Below are positions 33,210 to 41,005 of a stretch of 64,000 nt of DNA, in pieces (positions within the stretch are counted from its first letter, which is position 1; each line of letters starts with the position of its first letter). Under the pieces are notes generated by a model, which worked only from the letters and a program-made list of their open reading frames with translations, ran no database searches and was not told where the DNA came from. Made by a program: the position numbers and the translations under genes. Where the stretch lies: contig NZ_BMVK01000005.1 of NCBI RefSeq assembly GCF_014650675.1, positions 310,001 through 374,000 of the forward strand, written 5' to 3'. This DNA is from Streptomyces anulatus (lineage in GTDB: Bacteria; Actinomycetota; Actinomycetes; Streptomycetales; Streptomycetaceae).

Positions 33210-34430
33210 GTGCCGATCGACGTCGTCATCTGCGAACCCCTGCGCACCCCCATCGGCCGTTTCGGCGGGGCCTTCGCCCAGCAGACCCCGGCCGCGCTGG
33301 CCGCACACGTCATCGCGGAGATCGTCGCCCGCACCGGCATCGACCCCGCCCGGGTCGACGAGGTGATCCTCGGCCACGCCTACCCGACCAGCGAGGCCCC
33401 CGCCATCGGCCGGGTCGCCGCCCTGGACGCCGGGCTGCCCACCACGGTCACCGGCTCCCAGACCGACCGCCGCTGCGGCTCCGGACTCCAGGCGGTCCTG
33501 GACGCCGCGATGCAGATCCGGGCCGGATTCAGCGAGGTCGTGATCGCCGGCGGCGTCGACGTGATGAGCGCCGCCCCCTACTACACCCACGACGGACGCT
33601 GGGGCATCAAGGGCCCCGGCCTCCAGCTCCACGACGCACTCGCCCGGGGCCGTGTCACCGCCGGAGGCGTCAACCACCCGGTCCCCGGCGGCATGATCGA
33701 GACGGCGGAGAACCTGCGCAGGGAGTACTGCATCAGCCGCGCCGACCAGGACGCCCTGGCCCTGCGGTCCCAACAGCGCGCCGGCCGCGCCGCCGCCGAG
33801 GGCCGTTACGACGCGGAGACCGTCCCCGTCACCGTACGCACCCGCAAGGGCGAGACGACCGTCACCGCCGACGAACACCCCCGCCCCGACACCACCGCCG
33901 AACAACTCGCCGCACTCCGGCCGGTGATGGTGAGGTCCGACCCGGACGCCACGGTCACCGCGGGCAACGCCAGCGGTCAGAACGACGCGGCCGCCGCCTG
34001 CCTGGTCACCAGCGCCGCGACCGCCGAACGCCTCGGCCTCACCCCGCTGGTCCGCCTCGTCTCCTTCGCCCGGGCCGGCGTCCCCGCCGCGACGATGGGC
34101 ATCGCCCCCGTCGCCGCCACCCGCACCGCCCTGGACCGGGCGGGCCTCACCCTCGCCGACCTCGACCTGATCGAGCTGAACGAGGCGTTCGCGGCCCAGG
34201 TGCTGTCCTGCACCCGGGAGTTGGGCCTCGGCGAGAAGGACCACGACCAGCGGATCAACGTCAACGGCTCGGGCATCTCGCTGGGCCACCCGGTCGGCGC
34301 CACCGGAGCCCGCATCCTCGCCACCCTCTCCCGCGAACTCCACCGCCGCGAGGCCCGCTACGGCCTGGAGACAATGTGCATCGGCGGCGGCCAGGGCCTC
34401 GCCGCGGTCTTCGAACGCATCGCGCCCTGA
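33210..34430 (+). CDS. Thiolase (acetyl-CoA acetyltransferase, PcaF-like)
   Basis: The 406-residue enzyme has all thiolase catalytic elements: nucleophile Cys89 in DRRCGSGLQAV, NEAFAAQV, the histidine in GSGISLGHPVGATGARIL and the second cysteine in ETMCIGGGQG. It would cleave a 3-oxoacyl-CoA such as 3-oxoadipyl-CoA to acetyl-CoA and succinyl-CoA. GTG at 33210 follows GAAGGAAGG. Its separate promoter motif matches that of the CoA-transferase genes, which argues for one pathway. Confidence 0.92.
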   Translation: MPIDVVICEPLRTPIGRFGGAFAQQTPAALAAHVIAEIVARTGIDPARVDEVILGHAYPTSEAPAIGRVAALDAGLPTTVTGSQTDRRCGSGLQAVLDAAMQIRAGFSEVVIAGGVDVMSAAPYYTHDGRWGIKGPGLQLHDALARGRVTAGGVNHPVPGGMIETAENLRREYCISRADQDALALRSQQRAGRAAAEGRYDAETVPVTVRTRKGETTVTADEHPRPDTTAEQLAALRPVMVRSDPDATVTAGNASGQNDAAAACLVTSAATAERLGLTPLVRLVSFARAGVPAATMGIAPVAATRTALDRAGLTLADLDLIELNEAFAAQVLSCTRELGLGEKDHDQRINVNGSGISLGHPVGATGARILATLSRELHRREARYGLETMCIGGGQGLAAVFERIAP

Positions 34431-34451
34431 AGGCGGTTCGCGCGGAACCAC

Positions 34452-35702
34452 CTACCGGACGGCCGACGCCCCCGTGCCGGGGCGGGGCGGGGCCGACGAC
34501 GCGGAGCCGACCGGCTCGCCGGTCTCCCGCGCCTCCTCGTAGAGGTAGTGCCGCGTCCCCGCCAGCACCCCGCGGTACCAGGCGTCCACCTCGCCCTGTC
34601 CCATCGTCGGCCAGTCGGGGGTCTCCTCGACCAGGGCGCGCCCCATCCGGCGGCCCAGCTCCACCAAGTGCGCGCCCGCAGCCGTGCGTTCGTCCGCGTA
34701 CCGCTCCAGCGCCGCGGAGACGTCCGGCTCCTCGCGCAGGACCCGTTCCAGACACAGGGCGTCCTGCAGCGCCTTGACCGCGCCGGTGGCGGTGTGCGGC
34801 CTGGTCACCCCGGCCGCGTCCCCGGCCAGCAGGAGCGGCGGGCGGGCGACCCGGGGTGCCTGTGCGTCGGCGACCGGGTGGCAGACCGCCGCCCGCCGCC
34901 CACCCCGGGCGACGATGTCCGCCCAGGCCGCAGGAAAGTGCTCCTTCGCCAGCTCGTGCACGTACGGTCCGGGCTCGGCCCCCTCGGGCGCACGGCCGTA
35001 AATGGCGTACGCCAGCAGCCGGTTGCCCGGACCGGTGCCGCCGTCCCGCGGGCCGCCCGGGATCAGATAGAAGATGCCGTGCCCGCCGGGGAAGCCCAGG
35101 GTCACCCACGCGTCGCGCAGCAGCTCCAGCTCCCGGGGGCGTCCGGCCGGTGCGCCGAGCGGGATCGCACCACGCCAGACCGTGTACGGAGCGGGCTCCG
35201 GGCGCAGCCCCGGGGCGAGCAGCCGCCGGGTGGCCGACGCGTGCCCGTCGGCGCCCACGACCACGTCGTACGGTTCCTCGCCCCGCGCGGTGGTGATCAC
35301 TGCCCGCCCGACCCCGTCCCGGCCGACCGAGGTCACCGGCTGCCCCCGGAGATACCGCACGGCCCCGGCACTCGCGCGCAACGACCGCCAGAGCAGACCC
35401 CAGTTGCACGGGGTCACGGGGGAGGGCTGCCGGGCCAGTTCCCGTACGGACCGGCCGCCCGGCTGCCGCGTCAGCCAGACCCGCGTCCCCACCGGGGCCG
35501 TCGGCATCGCCGCGTCCAGATACCCGGACCCGAGCAGCTCCGCGTGCAGCTGCGGCGGGATCACGATGCCGAACCCCCGGTCCTGGAGCTCGGCTTGGCT
35601 CCGCTCGTACACGGTGACGTCCGCCCCGGCCCGCGAGCCCGCGACGGCTGCCGCGCACCCCGCGATGCTGCCGCCGATCACTCCGATGCGCAGCGCTGCC
35701 AC
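34452..35702 (-). CDS. FAD-dependent monooxygenase/oxidoreductase
   Basis: The 416-residue flavoprotein starts with the dinucleotide motif IGVIGGSIAGCAAAVAGSRAGADVTVYER. It has the DG motif VVVGADGHASATRRLL near residue 165 and the second FAD motif LLLAGDAAGVTRPHTATGAVKALQDA near 290, the pattern of class A aromatic hydroxylases. GTG at 35702 is chosen because the dinucleotide motif follows directly. It is convergent with the thiolase, so a shared aromatic pathway is possible but not shown by operon structure. Confidence 0.85.
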   Translation of the reverse strand: MAALRIGVIGGSIAGCAAAVAGSRAGADVTVYERSQAELQDRGFGIVIPPQLHAELLGSGYLDAAMPTAPVGTRVWLTRQPGGRSVRELARQPSPVTPCNWGLLWRSLRASAGAVRYLRGQPVTSVGRDGVGRAVITTARGEEPYDVVVGADGHASATRRLLAPGLRPEPAPYTVWRGAIPLGAPAGRPRELELLRDAWVTLGFPGGHGIFYLIPGGPRDGGTGPGNRLLAYAIYGRAPEGAEPGPYVHELAKEHFPAAWADIVARGGRRAAVCHPVADAQAPRVARPPLLLAGDAAGVTRPHTATGAVKALQDALCLERVLREEPDVSAALERYADERTAAGAHLVELGRRMGRALVEETPDWPTMGQGEVDAWYRGVLAGTRHYLYEEARETGEPVGSASSAPPRPGTGASAVR

Positions 35703-35763
35703 GTCCCCGGCCCCTTCCCGTGGTCCCGGTCGTACCCCGACATCGGCATCCCGCACACACATA

Positions 35764-35801
35764 AGGTCCGGCCGGACAGTCCCCGCTGTCCGGCCGGACC
35801 T
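35764..35801 (-). terminator. Hairpin terminator after the sortase-type chaplin
   Basis: Arms 35764-35779 and 35786-35801 form a perfect 16-bp stem with a six-base loop. It lies just past the chaplin stop on the minus strand and ahead of the monooxygenase gene, so it should end chaplin transcription. Confidence 0.75.
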
Positions 35802-35822
35802 CGTTCTCCCGCAGGAGGTCTA

Positions 35823-36470
35823 TCAGTCCCGCGCGTTGCGGGTACGGCGCATCAGCACCGCACCGCCGAGCAGCAGCGCGGCGCTCGCGCCGGCGGCCAG
35901 ACCGAGATCGGCGGCACCGGTGTCGGCGAGGTGCGCGTCCGGGGAGTCGGACCCGGGCGTGCCGGACCCGGGCGTGCCCGAGCCGGGGGTGTCGGTACCG
36001 GGCGTGTCGGTGGGCGGCTCGTCGACGGGCGGCTGGTCCACCGGCGGCTCGTCGACCGGCGGCTGGTCCACGGGCGGCTCGTCCACCGGCGGTTCGTCGA
36101 CCGGGGGCTCATCCACGGGGGGCTCGTCCACCGGCGGCTCGTCGACGGGCGGTTCGTCGACCGGCGGCTCGTCCACCGGCGGCTCGTCGACCGGGGGCTT
36201 CACCGGCGGGTGGTTGTGCTTCGGGCCGTCGGCGTTCACGCACTTGTTGCCGAAGGCGGGGTTGAGCAGAGCGATCACATTGACGGTGTTGCCGCACACA
36301 TTGACCGGGATGTGCACCGGCGCCTGCACGGCGTTGCCCGAACCGACCCCCGGCGAACCGACGGCCGCGCCCTCGGCCGACGCGTCGGCGTGAGCGGTGC
36401 CGCCGACCGCCGCCAAGAGGCCCGATGCGGCCGCCATGACGATAATGCTTTTGTTCAAGACCTGTCGCAT
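35823..36470 (-). CDS. Long chaplin with sortase-type anchor
   Basis: The 215-residue precursor has a signal peptide (1-29) and one chaplin domain at about 34-80 (GVGSGNAVQAPVHIPVNVCGNTVNVIALLNPAFGNKCVNA, with Cys59 and Cys77). Twelve PPVD[E/Q] repeats follow at 92-151, then a Gly/Thr/Pro linker, an LADTG sorting motif at 181-185, a hydrophobic segment and a basic tail. Sortase would link it to peptidoglycan so that short chaplins can assemble on it. Long chaplins of S. coelicolor (ChpA-C) have two chaplin domains; this one has one and uses a proline-rich stalk. AAGGAAGGG precedes the ATG by six bases. Confidence 0.9.
   Translation of the reverse strand: MRQVLNKSIIVMAAASGLLAAVGGTAHADASAEGAAVGSPGVGSGNAVQAPVHIPVNVCGNTVNVIALLNPAFGNKCVNADGPKHNHPPVKPPVDEPPVDEPPVDEPPVDEPPVDEPPVDEPPVDEPPVDEPPVDQPPVDEPPVDQPPVDEPPTDTPGTDTPGSGTPGSGTPGSDSPDAHLADTGAADLGLAAGASAALLLGGAVLMRRTRNARD
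36018..36197 (-). repeat. Twelve 15-bp tandem repeats encoding PPVD[E/Q]
   Basis: The region encodes residues 92-151 of the long chaplin as twelve five-residue units. The DNA units are close variants of a 15-bp sequence, so copy number could change by slippage or recombination and alter the length of the wall-spanning stalk. Confidence 0.9.
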
Positions 36471-37016
36471 TACTTGCCCTTCCTTAGGACATTCGCGAGG
36501 ACTTCGCGTGGGTGCTTCGCGCGCGGAGGAACGGGCAGCCATCGGGAGGAGCCGCTGCACAGCCGGATCCTGCGGCGAAGCCATGGTGAAAGTGGTGAAA
36601 ACGTGCGCGCTGGACGACTGCCATAACGACTCAGGTCCGCGCGGGAAACTTGGAGTTGCGTGGAAATTGTGTAATCACCCGAACGGGTGGTGCTGCCGGA
36701 TCCCGCACATCCCGGATCGCAGACAAAGAAAAACGATTCGCCCTCAACTGCGGTGAGTATTGCCCGTGTTGACGGCAAGGAGGCGCCCTGCCCGGTAGAT
36801 GAAGCGCCCTCGGGGCCGTCCGGCCTCGTCCACCCGTTCGGGCGAGGCTCCTCGGGGGAGTGCGTGCAATTCCTTCACGAACGGGCGGTCGTACGAACAG
36901 GGGCGGGGGTCGGCCGCCGTGTCCGGCATTCGGGTGAATGGGCGGAACCTAATGCCGCGCGGTGAGTTGACCAGGGGGCTCCGCTTACGGGGCGACCAGT
37001 ACGAGAAGGGTTAATC
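36471..37016. other. Divergent intergenic region between long chaplin and first rodlin
   Basis: This 546-base gap holds no convincing gene. It must carry the promoters for the chaplin (minus) and rodlin (plus). Its A/T content is locally higher than the neighbouring genes, for example around 36641-36680 and 36721-36760. A candidate developmental promoter is marked separately. Long upstream regions are common for genes of aerial development. Confidence 0.6.
36943..36970 (+). promoter_or_regulatory. Candidate BldN-type promoter of the first rodlin
   Basis: CGGAAC at 36943-36948 and AGTTGA at 36965-36970 are separated by 16 bases. This resembles the CGTAAC-16-CGTTGA pattern I recall for the sigma factor BldN, which controls chaplin and rodlin genes. 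A weaker version (CGCAAC-17-AGTTGA at 39439-39467) precedes the third rodlin. The assignment is inference. Confidence 0.35.
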
Positions 37017-37418
37017 GTGATCAAGAAGGTTCTGGCTACGGGCGCTGTCGCCGCCTCCATCCTCGGTCTCGGCGCGACGCAGGCCATGGCCATCGCCAAC
37101 GACGGCGGCACCACCTCGGTCAACGGCAACGGTGCTTCGCAGTCGTACGGCAACTCCGAGACCCACGGTGACTGGAGCCCGCAGTTCGCGCTCATCCAGG
37201 GCTCGCTGAACAAGCCCTGCATCGCCCTCCCGGCCAAGGCGAACGTCGGTTCCCTCATCGGCCTCGTGCCGATCGCGGTCCAGGACATCAACGTCCTGTC
37301 CTCCCCGCAGAACCAGCAGTGCACCGAGAACTCCACCCAGGCCAAGGGTGACGAGGCGCTCTCGCACATCCTGGAGGACATCCCGATCCTCTCCGGCAAC
37401 GGCGCCGGCAACAACTGA
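37017..37418 (+). CDS. rdl: Rodlin, copy 1
   Basis: The 133-residue protein is a rodlin: a signal peptide (1-25, ending in AMA), then NDGGTTSVNGNGASQSYGNSETHGDWSPQFALIQGSLNKPC and the family-typical VPIAVQDINVLSSPQNQQCTENSTQAKGDEALSHILEDIPILSGNG. Rodlins organise chaplin fibrils into rodlets on aerial hyphae and spores. GTG at 37017 follows GAGAAGGG. It is flanked by a chaplin on each side. Two blocks of 104 and 82 bases are identical to copy 2. Confidence 0.95.
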   Translation: MIKKVLATGAVAASILGLGATQAMAIANDGGTTSVNGNGASQSYGNSETHGDWSPQFALIQGSLNKPCIALPAKANVGSLIGLVPIAVQDINVLSSPQNQQCTENSTQAKGDEALSHILEDIPILSGNGAGNN

Positions 37419-37436
37419 TCCGCAGCCGCCCTACTC

Positions 37437-37479
37437 GGGCCCGAGCCCTCGGCGTTCCTCCACCGAACGGCTCGGGCCC
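37437..37479 (+). terminator. Terminator of rodlin copy 1
   Basis: Arms 37437-37447 and 37469-37479 are perfect 11-base complements (GGGCCCGAGCC) with a 21-base loop, 18 bases past the stop. No T run is seen, as is usual in Streptomyces. No gene is seen in the following 230 bases before the small chaplin. Confidence 0.65.
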
Positions 37480-37710
37480 GTTGCCGTCCCGGAACGCGGA
37501 CACGGTTTCCTTGTCCGCATTCTCCGCCCCTGCCCGACGGGGCATTGCGGCATTCGGGCGGACATCCGGGAATTCGCCCGTCGAACAGTTCCCGTCCCGG
37601 GCGTTCATCGTTACGCAGGACAGTGCCGGAGTCGCGAGCGATCAGGACTTGGCTCGGGCGGGCACGAAGGGCGTGACCGCACCGGACTCCGCCAAGGAAA
37701 GGGACGAAAC

Positions 37711-37944
37711 GTGAAGTTCACCAAGGTTGCCGCAGTCGCCGCCGGTACGCTCATGGCGATGGGCGCCGCCGCGCCGGCCATGGCCGACTCGGGTGCCGAG
37801 GCCATTGCCGCGCACTCCCCGGGCGTGCTGTCCGGCAACATCATCCAGGCCCCGATCCACATTCCGGTCAACGTGTGTGGCAACACCATCAACGTGATCG
37901 GCGCGCTGAACCCGGCGTTCGGCAACACCTGCATCAACAAGTGA
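37711..37944 (+). CDS. chp: Short chaplin
   Basis: The 77-residue precursor has a signal peptide (1-25) and a single chaplin domain: HSPGVLSGNIIQAPIHIPVNVCGNTINVIGALNPAFGNTCINK. Two cysteines form the conserved intramolecular pair, placing it with ChpD-H and not the cysteine-free ChpE. Short chaplins are secreted amyloid-forming surfactants that coat aerial hyphae. GTG at 37711 has an AAGGAAAGGGA site upstream. Its position beside rodlins resembles the chpA-chpD-rdlA-rdlB locus of S. coelicolor. Confidence 0.95.
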   Translation: MKFTKVAAVAAGTLMAMGAAAPAMADSGAEAIAAHSPGVLSGNIIQAPIHIPVNVCGNTINVIGALNPAFGNTCINK

Positions 37945-37981
37945 CTCCCTGACCGGCCGGGCCGTTTGCCCGTAACCGGTG

Positions 37982-38015
37982 GGCCCCGGACGGTGAACGC
38001 CGTCCGGGGCCTTTT
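37982..38015 (+). terminator. Intrinsic terminator of the short chaplin
   Basis: Arms 37982-37993 and 38000-38011 form a perfect 12-bp G/C stem with a six-base loop followed by TTTTC, a textbook intrinsic terminator. Confidence 0.9.
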
Positions 38016-38197
38016 CGTGACCCGGCTCCACGGGCCGGAATCGTGGAAGGCGCGGAGAAAGTCGTCGCTCCACAGTTTCCCGAAAGCGGCCTGATCGTTG
38101 ATCAGGGAGAAAGCGGCAGAAGTCACAGGTAAAGAAAGCTTGTGTGCGGCACGGGAACGTGACCGAAACAGATGCCGCGCAGAAGGGAACCAGAAAA

Positions 38198-38488
38198 GTG
38201 AAGTACGCGAAGACCGCCGCCCTTGTTGCCGGTTCCGTGGCTGCCCTCGGAGCGGCCGCTCCCGCCTTCGCCGCTGCTACGCCCACGGCCCCCAACTTCA
38301 GCCTCGACAGCGGCCTCAACCAGGTGATGGCCAGTGCCCCGCAGGTCGTGGACCCGGTGGTGGGCACGGTCGCCGAGACCGCCGAGACGGTCTCGAAGGA
38401 CGGCACGGTCGGCAAGCTGGCGGGCCAGGCAACCGGGGTGGCCGAGGGCGCCGCTCCGCTGCTGGGCGGAGTTCCCCTCGGCGGCTGA
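38198..38488 (+). CDS. Unrecognised small secreted protein in the chaplin/rodlin cluster
   Basis: The 96-residue precursor has a clear signal peptide (1-27, ending in AFAAA). The mature part of about 70 residues, small and low in charge, contains FSLDSGLNQVMASAPQVVDPVVGTVAETAETVSKDGTVGKLAG and ends GGVPLGG. It has no cysteine and no chaplin or rodlin motif. GTG at 38198 follows AGAAGGGA by nine bases. It lies 69 bases ahead of rodlin copy 2 and may share its transcript. A CGTTGA hexamer at 38096-38101 could be a BldN-type -10. I do not recognise the family; position suggests a surface-layer role. Confidence 0.8.
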   Translation: MKYAKTAALVAGSVAALGAAAPAFAAATPTAPNFSLDSGLNQVMASAPQVVDPVVGTVAETAETVSKDGTVGKLAGQATGVAEGAAPLLGGVPLGG

Positions 38489-38557
38489 TCGCCGTAGCAC
38501 GACCGTTCCACCTGGTTCTTTCACCGATCCGCATCACTCCCCAGAAGGGCCCCTTAC

Positions 38558-38968
38558 ATGTTCAAGAAGATCATGGCCTCGGCTGCCGTCGCCGCCTCGG
38601 TCGTCGGTATCTCCGCCGCTGCCGCCCCGTCCGCCATGGCCATCGCCAACGACGGCGGGACCACCACGGTCAACGGCAACGGCGCCTCGCAGGCCTACGG
38701 CAACTCCGAGACCCACGGTGACTGGAGCCCGCAGTTCGCGCTCATCCAGGGCTCGCTGAACAAGCCCTGCATCGCCCTCCCGGCCAAGGCGAACGTCGGC
38801 TCCCTTCTCGGCGTCGTGCCGATCTCGGTCCAGGACATCAACGTCCTGTCCTCCCCGCAGAACCAGCAGTGCACCGAGAACTCCACCCAGGCCAAGGGTG
38901 ACGAGGCTCTGTCGCACCTGCTGAACGACATCCCGATCCTCTCCGGCAACGGTGCCGGCAACAGCTGA
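38558..38968 (+). CDS. rdl: Rodlin, copy 2
   Basis: The 136-residue protein has a signal peptide (1-28) and a mature region almost identical to rodlin copy 1, differing at a handful of residues (for example SLLGVVPISVQ and SHLLNDIP). Bases 38696-38799 equal 37146-37249 exactly, and 38826-38907 equal 37276-37357. The near identity points to recent duplication or gene conversion. AGAAGGG precedes the ATG. Confidence 0.95.
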   Translation: MFKKIMASAAVAASVVGISAAAAPSAMAIANDGGTTTVNGNGASQAYGNSETHGDWSPQFALIQGSLNKPCIALPAKANVGSLLGVVPISVQDINVLSSPQNQQCTENSTQAKGDEALSHLLNDIPILSGNGAGNS

Positions 38969-39006
38969 GACCGGGTAGTCCGGGTCCGCTCCGGCCGACC
39001 CGCTTG

Positions 39007-39061
39007 GGGCCAGTCCATCCGTACGGCGATCGTTCCTTCGCCGGACCGGACGGACTGGCCC
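39007..39061 (+). terminator. Terminator of rodlin copy 2
   Basis: Arms 39007-39020 and 39048-39061 pair over 14 bases with one G-U pair and a 27-base loop, followed by a weak TT. It lies about 40 bases after the stop. Confidence 0.65.
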
Positions 39062-39156
39062 TTCGTCGTGTGCAACGCCTCCGGCCGGGTTGTCCGGTTG
39101 GGCCGGATGCCGTAGCACCGGCTGACGATCCCGGCCGGGCCGGGTAGGGCCTCTGT

Positions 39157-39375
39157 ATGGATCCGTACGACAGTCAGACCCCACAGGGCGCGGAGCGGTG
39201 GCCCGCGGCGGGCGGCACACCGATCTACGACCGGCTCGTCGCCGAGTGGCAGGCGGCCGGAGGCGGTCACCCCTTCGCGGAGCCGCACCAGGACCAGGCC
39301 CCCCGGCGCGGCGGTTTCGTGCCCTCGGCGCGTACCTCGGACGAGGGTTCCGGACCCGAGGCACCCGGAGGGTGA
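39157..39375 (+). CDS. Small conserved-type hypothetical protein
   Basis: The 72-residue frame contains AAGGTPIYDRLVAEWQAAGGGHP, a TPIYD-x-L-x-x-EW pattern seen in many small Streptomyces proteins of unknown function. No signal peptide or cysteine is present. A GTAGGGC -10-like element lies just before the ATG, and no ribosome site is visible, so it would be leaderless. It sits between two rodlins but shows no sign of belonging to the surface layer. Confidence 0.55.
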   Translation: MDPYDSQTPQGAERWPAAGGTPIYDRLVAEWQAAGGGHPFAEPHQDQAPRRGGFVPSARTSDEGSGPEAPGG

Positions 39376-39508
39376 GGCCCTGAGGACGGGGGAGCGGCGT
39401 CGACCTTGCGCCGGAACGAACCCATTTGAGTGGTGCTGCGCAACCGATCAGGGGTGGTGGCAGTTGATCAGTACGTTCCACAACGGGACGCTCCGAAAGG
39501 TGAAGTTG

Positions 39509-39916
39509 ATGAAGAAGATGATGGCCGGCGCTGCAGTGGCCGTGTCCCTGCTCGGTCTGTCCGCAGTCGCGGCTCCCACGGCCATGGCGATCGGCAACGA
39601 CGGTGGCACCACCACCCTCAACGGCAACGGTGCCGAGTCGGAGATCGGCAACGCCGAGACGGAGGGCAACTGGAGCCCGCAGAACCAGCTCGTCCAGGGC
39701 ACCCTGAACAAGCTCTGCGTCGGCCTGCCCCTCAAGGCCAACGTCGGTTCGCTCATCGGCGTCGTGCCGATCGCGGTCCAGGACGTCAACGTCCTGTCCA
39801 ACCCGCAGAACCAGCAGTGCGCCGACAACTCCACCCAGGCCAAGGGTGACGAGCCGCTGTCGCACATCCTGGACGACATCCCGGTCCTCTCGGGCAACGG
39901 CGTCGGCAACAACTGA
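39509..39916 (+). CDS. rdl: Rodlin, copy 3 (divergent)
   Basis: The 135-residue protein is a rodlin with a signal peptide (1-26). It is clearly more diverged than the other two: NGNGAESEIGNAETEGNWSPQNQLVQGTLNKLCVGLPLKANVG, then the conserved VPIAVQDVNVLSNPQNQQCADNSTQAKGDEPLSHILDDIPVLSGNG. The conserved pair of cysteines is kept. ATG at 39509 has GAAAGG nine bases upstream and is preferred over in-frame starts further up. A third rodlin is more than the two known from S. coelicolor. Confidence 0.93.
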   Translation: MKKMMAGAAVAVSLLGLSAVAAPTAMAIGNDGGTTTLNGNGAESEIGNAETEGNWSPQNQLVQGTLNKLCVGLPLKANVGSLIGVVPIAVQDVNVLSNPQNQQCADNSTQAKGDEPLSHILDDIPVLSGNGVGNN

Positions 39917-39943
39917 CGCACCACAGCCTGAAGTGTTGAGTGC

Positions 39944-39986
39944 GGGCGGTCCGGAGATCACACTCCGGACCGCCCGTCCTCGTTTT
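39944..39986 (+). terminator. Intrinsic terminator of rodlin copy 3
   Basis: Arms 39944-39956 and 39963-39975 are perfect 13-base complements with a six-base loop, followed by GTCCTCGTTTT. It is a good intrinsic terminator 27 bases after the stop. Confidence 0.88.
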
Positions 39987-39987
39987 C

Positions 39988-40046
39988 ACCGCACCGCACC
40001 GCACCGCACCGCACCGCACCGCACCGCACCGCACCGCACGGCACGG
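39988..40046 (+). repeat. CCGCA pentanucleotide tandem repeat
   Basis: About eleven units of the pentamer CCGCA (accgc in other phases) run without interruption, ending in two CGGCA variants. The tract is intergenic between the rodlin terminator and the terminator of the opposing gene, so it is probably neutral and length-variable. Confidence 0.9.
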
Positions 40047-40075
40047 CGTCGTCGCCCGCCGCACAGCCGCACGGG

Positions 40076-40111
40076 CGAGGCCCACCACTCCACGGGGGGT
40101 GGTGGGCCTCG
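40076..40111. terminator. Hairpin between convergent genes
   Basis: Arms 40076-40088 and 40099-40111 form a perfect 13-bp stem with a ten-base loop. It lies 30 bases past the end of the minus-strand gene at 40141 and could serve both directions. Confidence 0.7.
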
Positions 40112-40140
40112 TCGTGCGTCCGGGGCGGCGGGAGCGCTTC

Positions 40141-40641
40141 TCAGCCCAGGGAACGGACCGGGAGCAGGCAGTGGGCGGCGGTGCGGACGACTTCCACGTC
40201 CGTGGCGAAGGCCCGCAGCCGGTCCTCGCTGACCGGCTGCCCGGGCACGGCGTCCGGCCACGGGCTGGTGGCGAACATCCCGTACACCTGGCCCTGCGCC
40301 TGCGCCGCGGCCAGCCACTCCTCGGGGGCCGGGTACTGCGCCGAGAGGTGAGGCAGTGTCAGGACGGCCTGCCCTGCCTGGACGAGGAGCTTCGCCTGGA
40401 TGGACGGGGTCTCGCCCGCGTCCTGGATCGGGCCGCCGACGCGGAAGCCCGCGCGCTCCAGCATGGCTCGCATGGCCTCGCGGCCGACCTCCGGACCGTC
40501 CTGCCCGTCGCCCAGCGAGTAGGCGAGGAGGAAGGCGGTGTCCTGGTCGGCGTCGGGCTGCCGGCCGCTCCAGCCGATCAGGATCTGCGTGCCCAACTGG
40601 GCTTGGGTGAACGTGCCGGTGGAGGCCTGGGGTGTGGTCAT
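40141..40641 (-). CDS. DUF5949-like hypothetical protein
   Basis: The 166-residue protein opens with FTQAQLGTQILIGWSGRQPDADQDTAFLLAYSLGDGQDGPEVGREAMRAMLERAG and ends with a VEVVRTAAHCLLPVRSLG segment. This is the pattern I associate with the Streptomyces-specific DUF5949 family, whose function is unknown. No signal peptide, membrane segment or catalytic motif is visible. ATG at 40641 is chosen; a longer upstream frame lacks support. Confidence 0.7.
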   Translation of the reverse strand: MTTPQASTGTFTQAQLGTQILIGWSGRQPDADQDTAFLLAYSLGDGQDGPEVGREAMRAMLERAGFRVGGPIQDAGETPSIQAKLLVQAGQAVLTLPHLSAQYPAPEEWLAAAQAQGQVYGMFATSPWPDAVPGQPVSEDRLRAFATDVEVVRTAAHCLLPVRSLG

Positions 40642-41005
40642 GCTCGGCACCCTAACGGCCCCGGACCAGGCTCTATGCATGCGTATCACCCGATCGAGGG
40701 AGATCTGTGCCCAACTCCGGCGAACACCCCGGTCCGGCCGCCTCCATCGAAGGTGCGCGGAAAAGCTGTTGACGCCGCTCCCGGGGGCCCGGCTAATCTG
40801 GCCACTGTTCCGGGCGTCGACATGACGTCCGCGGCACGGAGACGGAAAGAACCAGGAGGTGAGGACATTGATGACTGTCGTTGCGATGGGCACTGCCCAC
40901 AACCGGAAGAGCATCGTCCTCATCCCCGTGGCCACCGGCTGACCGACTTCTCGACCTTCCCGCGCCCGAGCGCGCGTGCCGGGGCCACCCTGTGAAGGGT
41001 TTCCC
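40642..41005. other. Intergenic region between DUF5949-like gene and rsgA
   Basis: This 364-base gap contains a sigma-70-like pair, TTGACG and TAATCT near 40769-40799 with about 19 bases between, followed by an AGGAGGT ribosome site at 40854-40860 and a 23-codon frame. These could be the promoter and a leader frame of rsgA. Nothing else is recognised. Confidence 0.5.
40871..40942 (+). CDS. Possible 23-residue small protein or rsgA leader peptide
   Basis: A strong AGGAGGT site lies ten bases before ATG at 40871, which opens a 23-codon frame containing MGTAHNRKSIVLIPVATG and ending at 40942, 63 bases before rsgA. An in-frame GTG at 40859 is an alternative. The promoter-like element and the quality of the ribosome site suggest that it is translated. 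I do not recognise the peptide; it could act as a translational leader. Confidence 0.4.
   Translation: MTVVAMGTAHNRKSIVLIPVATG

Noticed and set aside
36018..36197. Regular 15-bp repeats as a possible CRISPR array
   Set aside because: Units are directly adjacent with no spacers and encode PPVD[E/Q] in frame within a chaplin.
39988..40046. CCGCA repeats as regulatory iterons
   Set aside because: Units are perfectly contiguous and lie between two terminators with no origin or plasmid gene nearby; simple slippage explains them.
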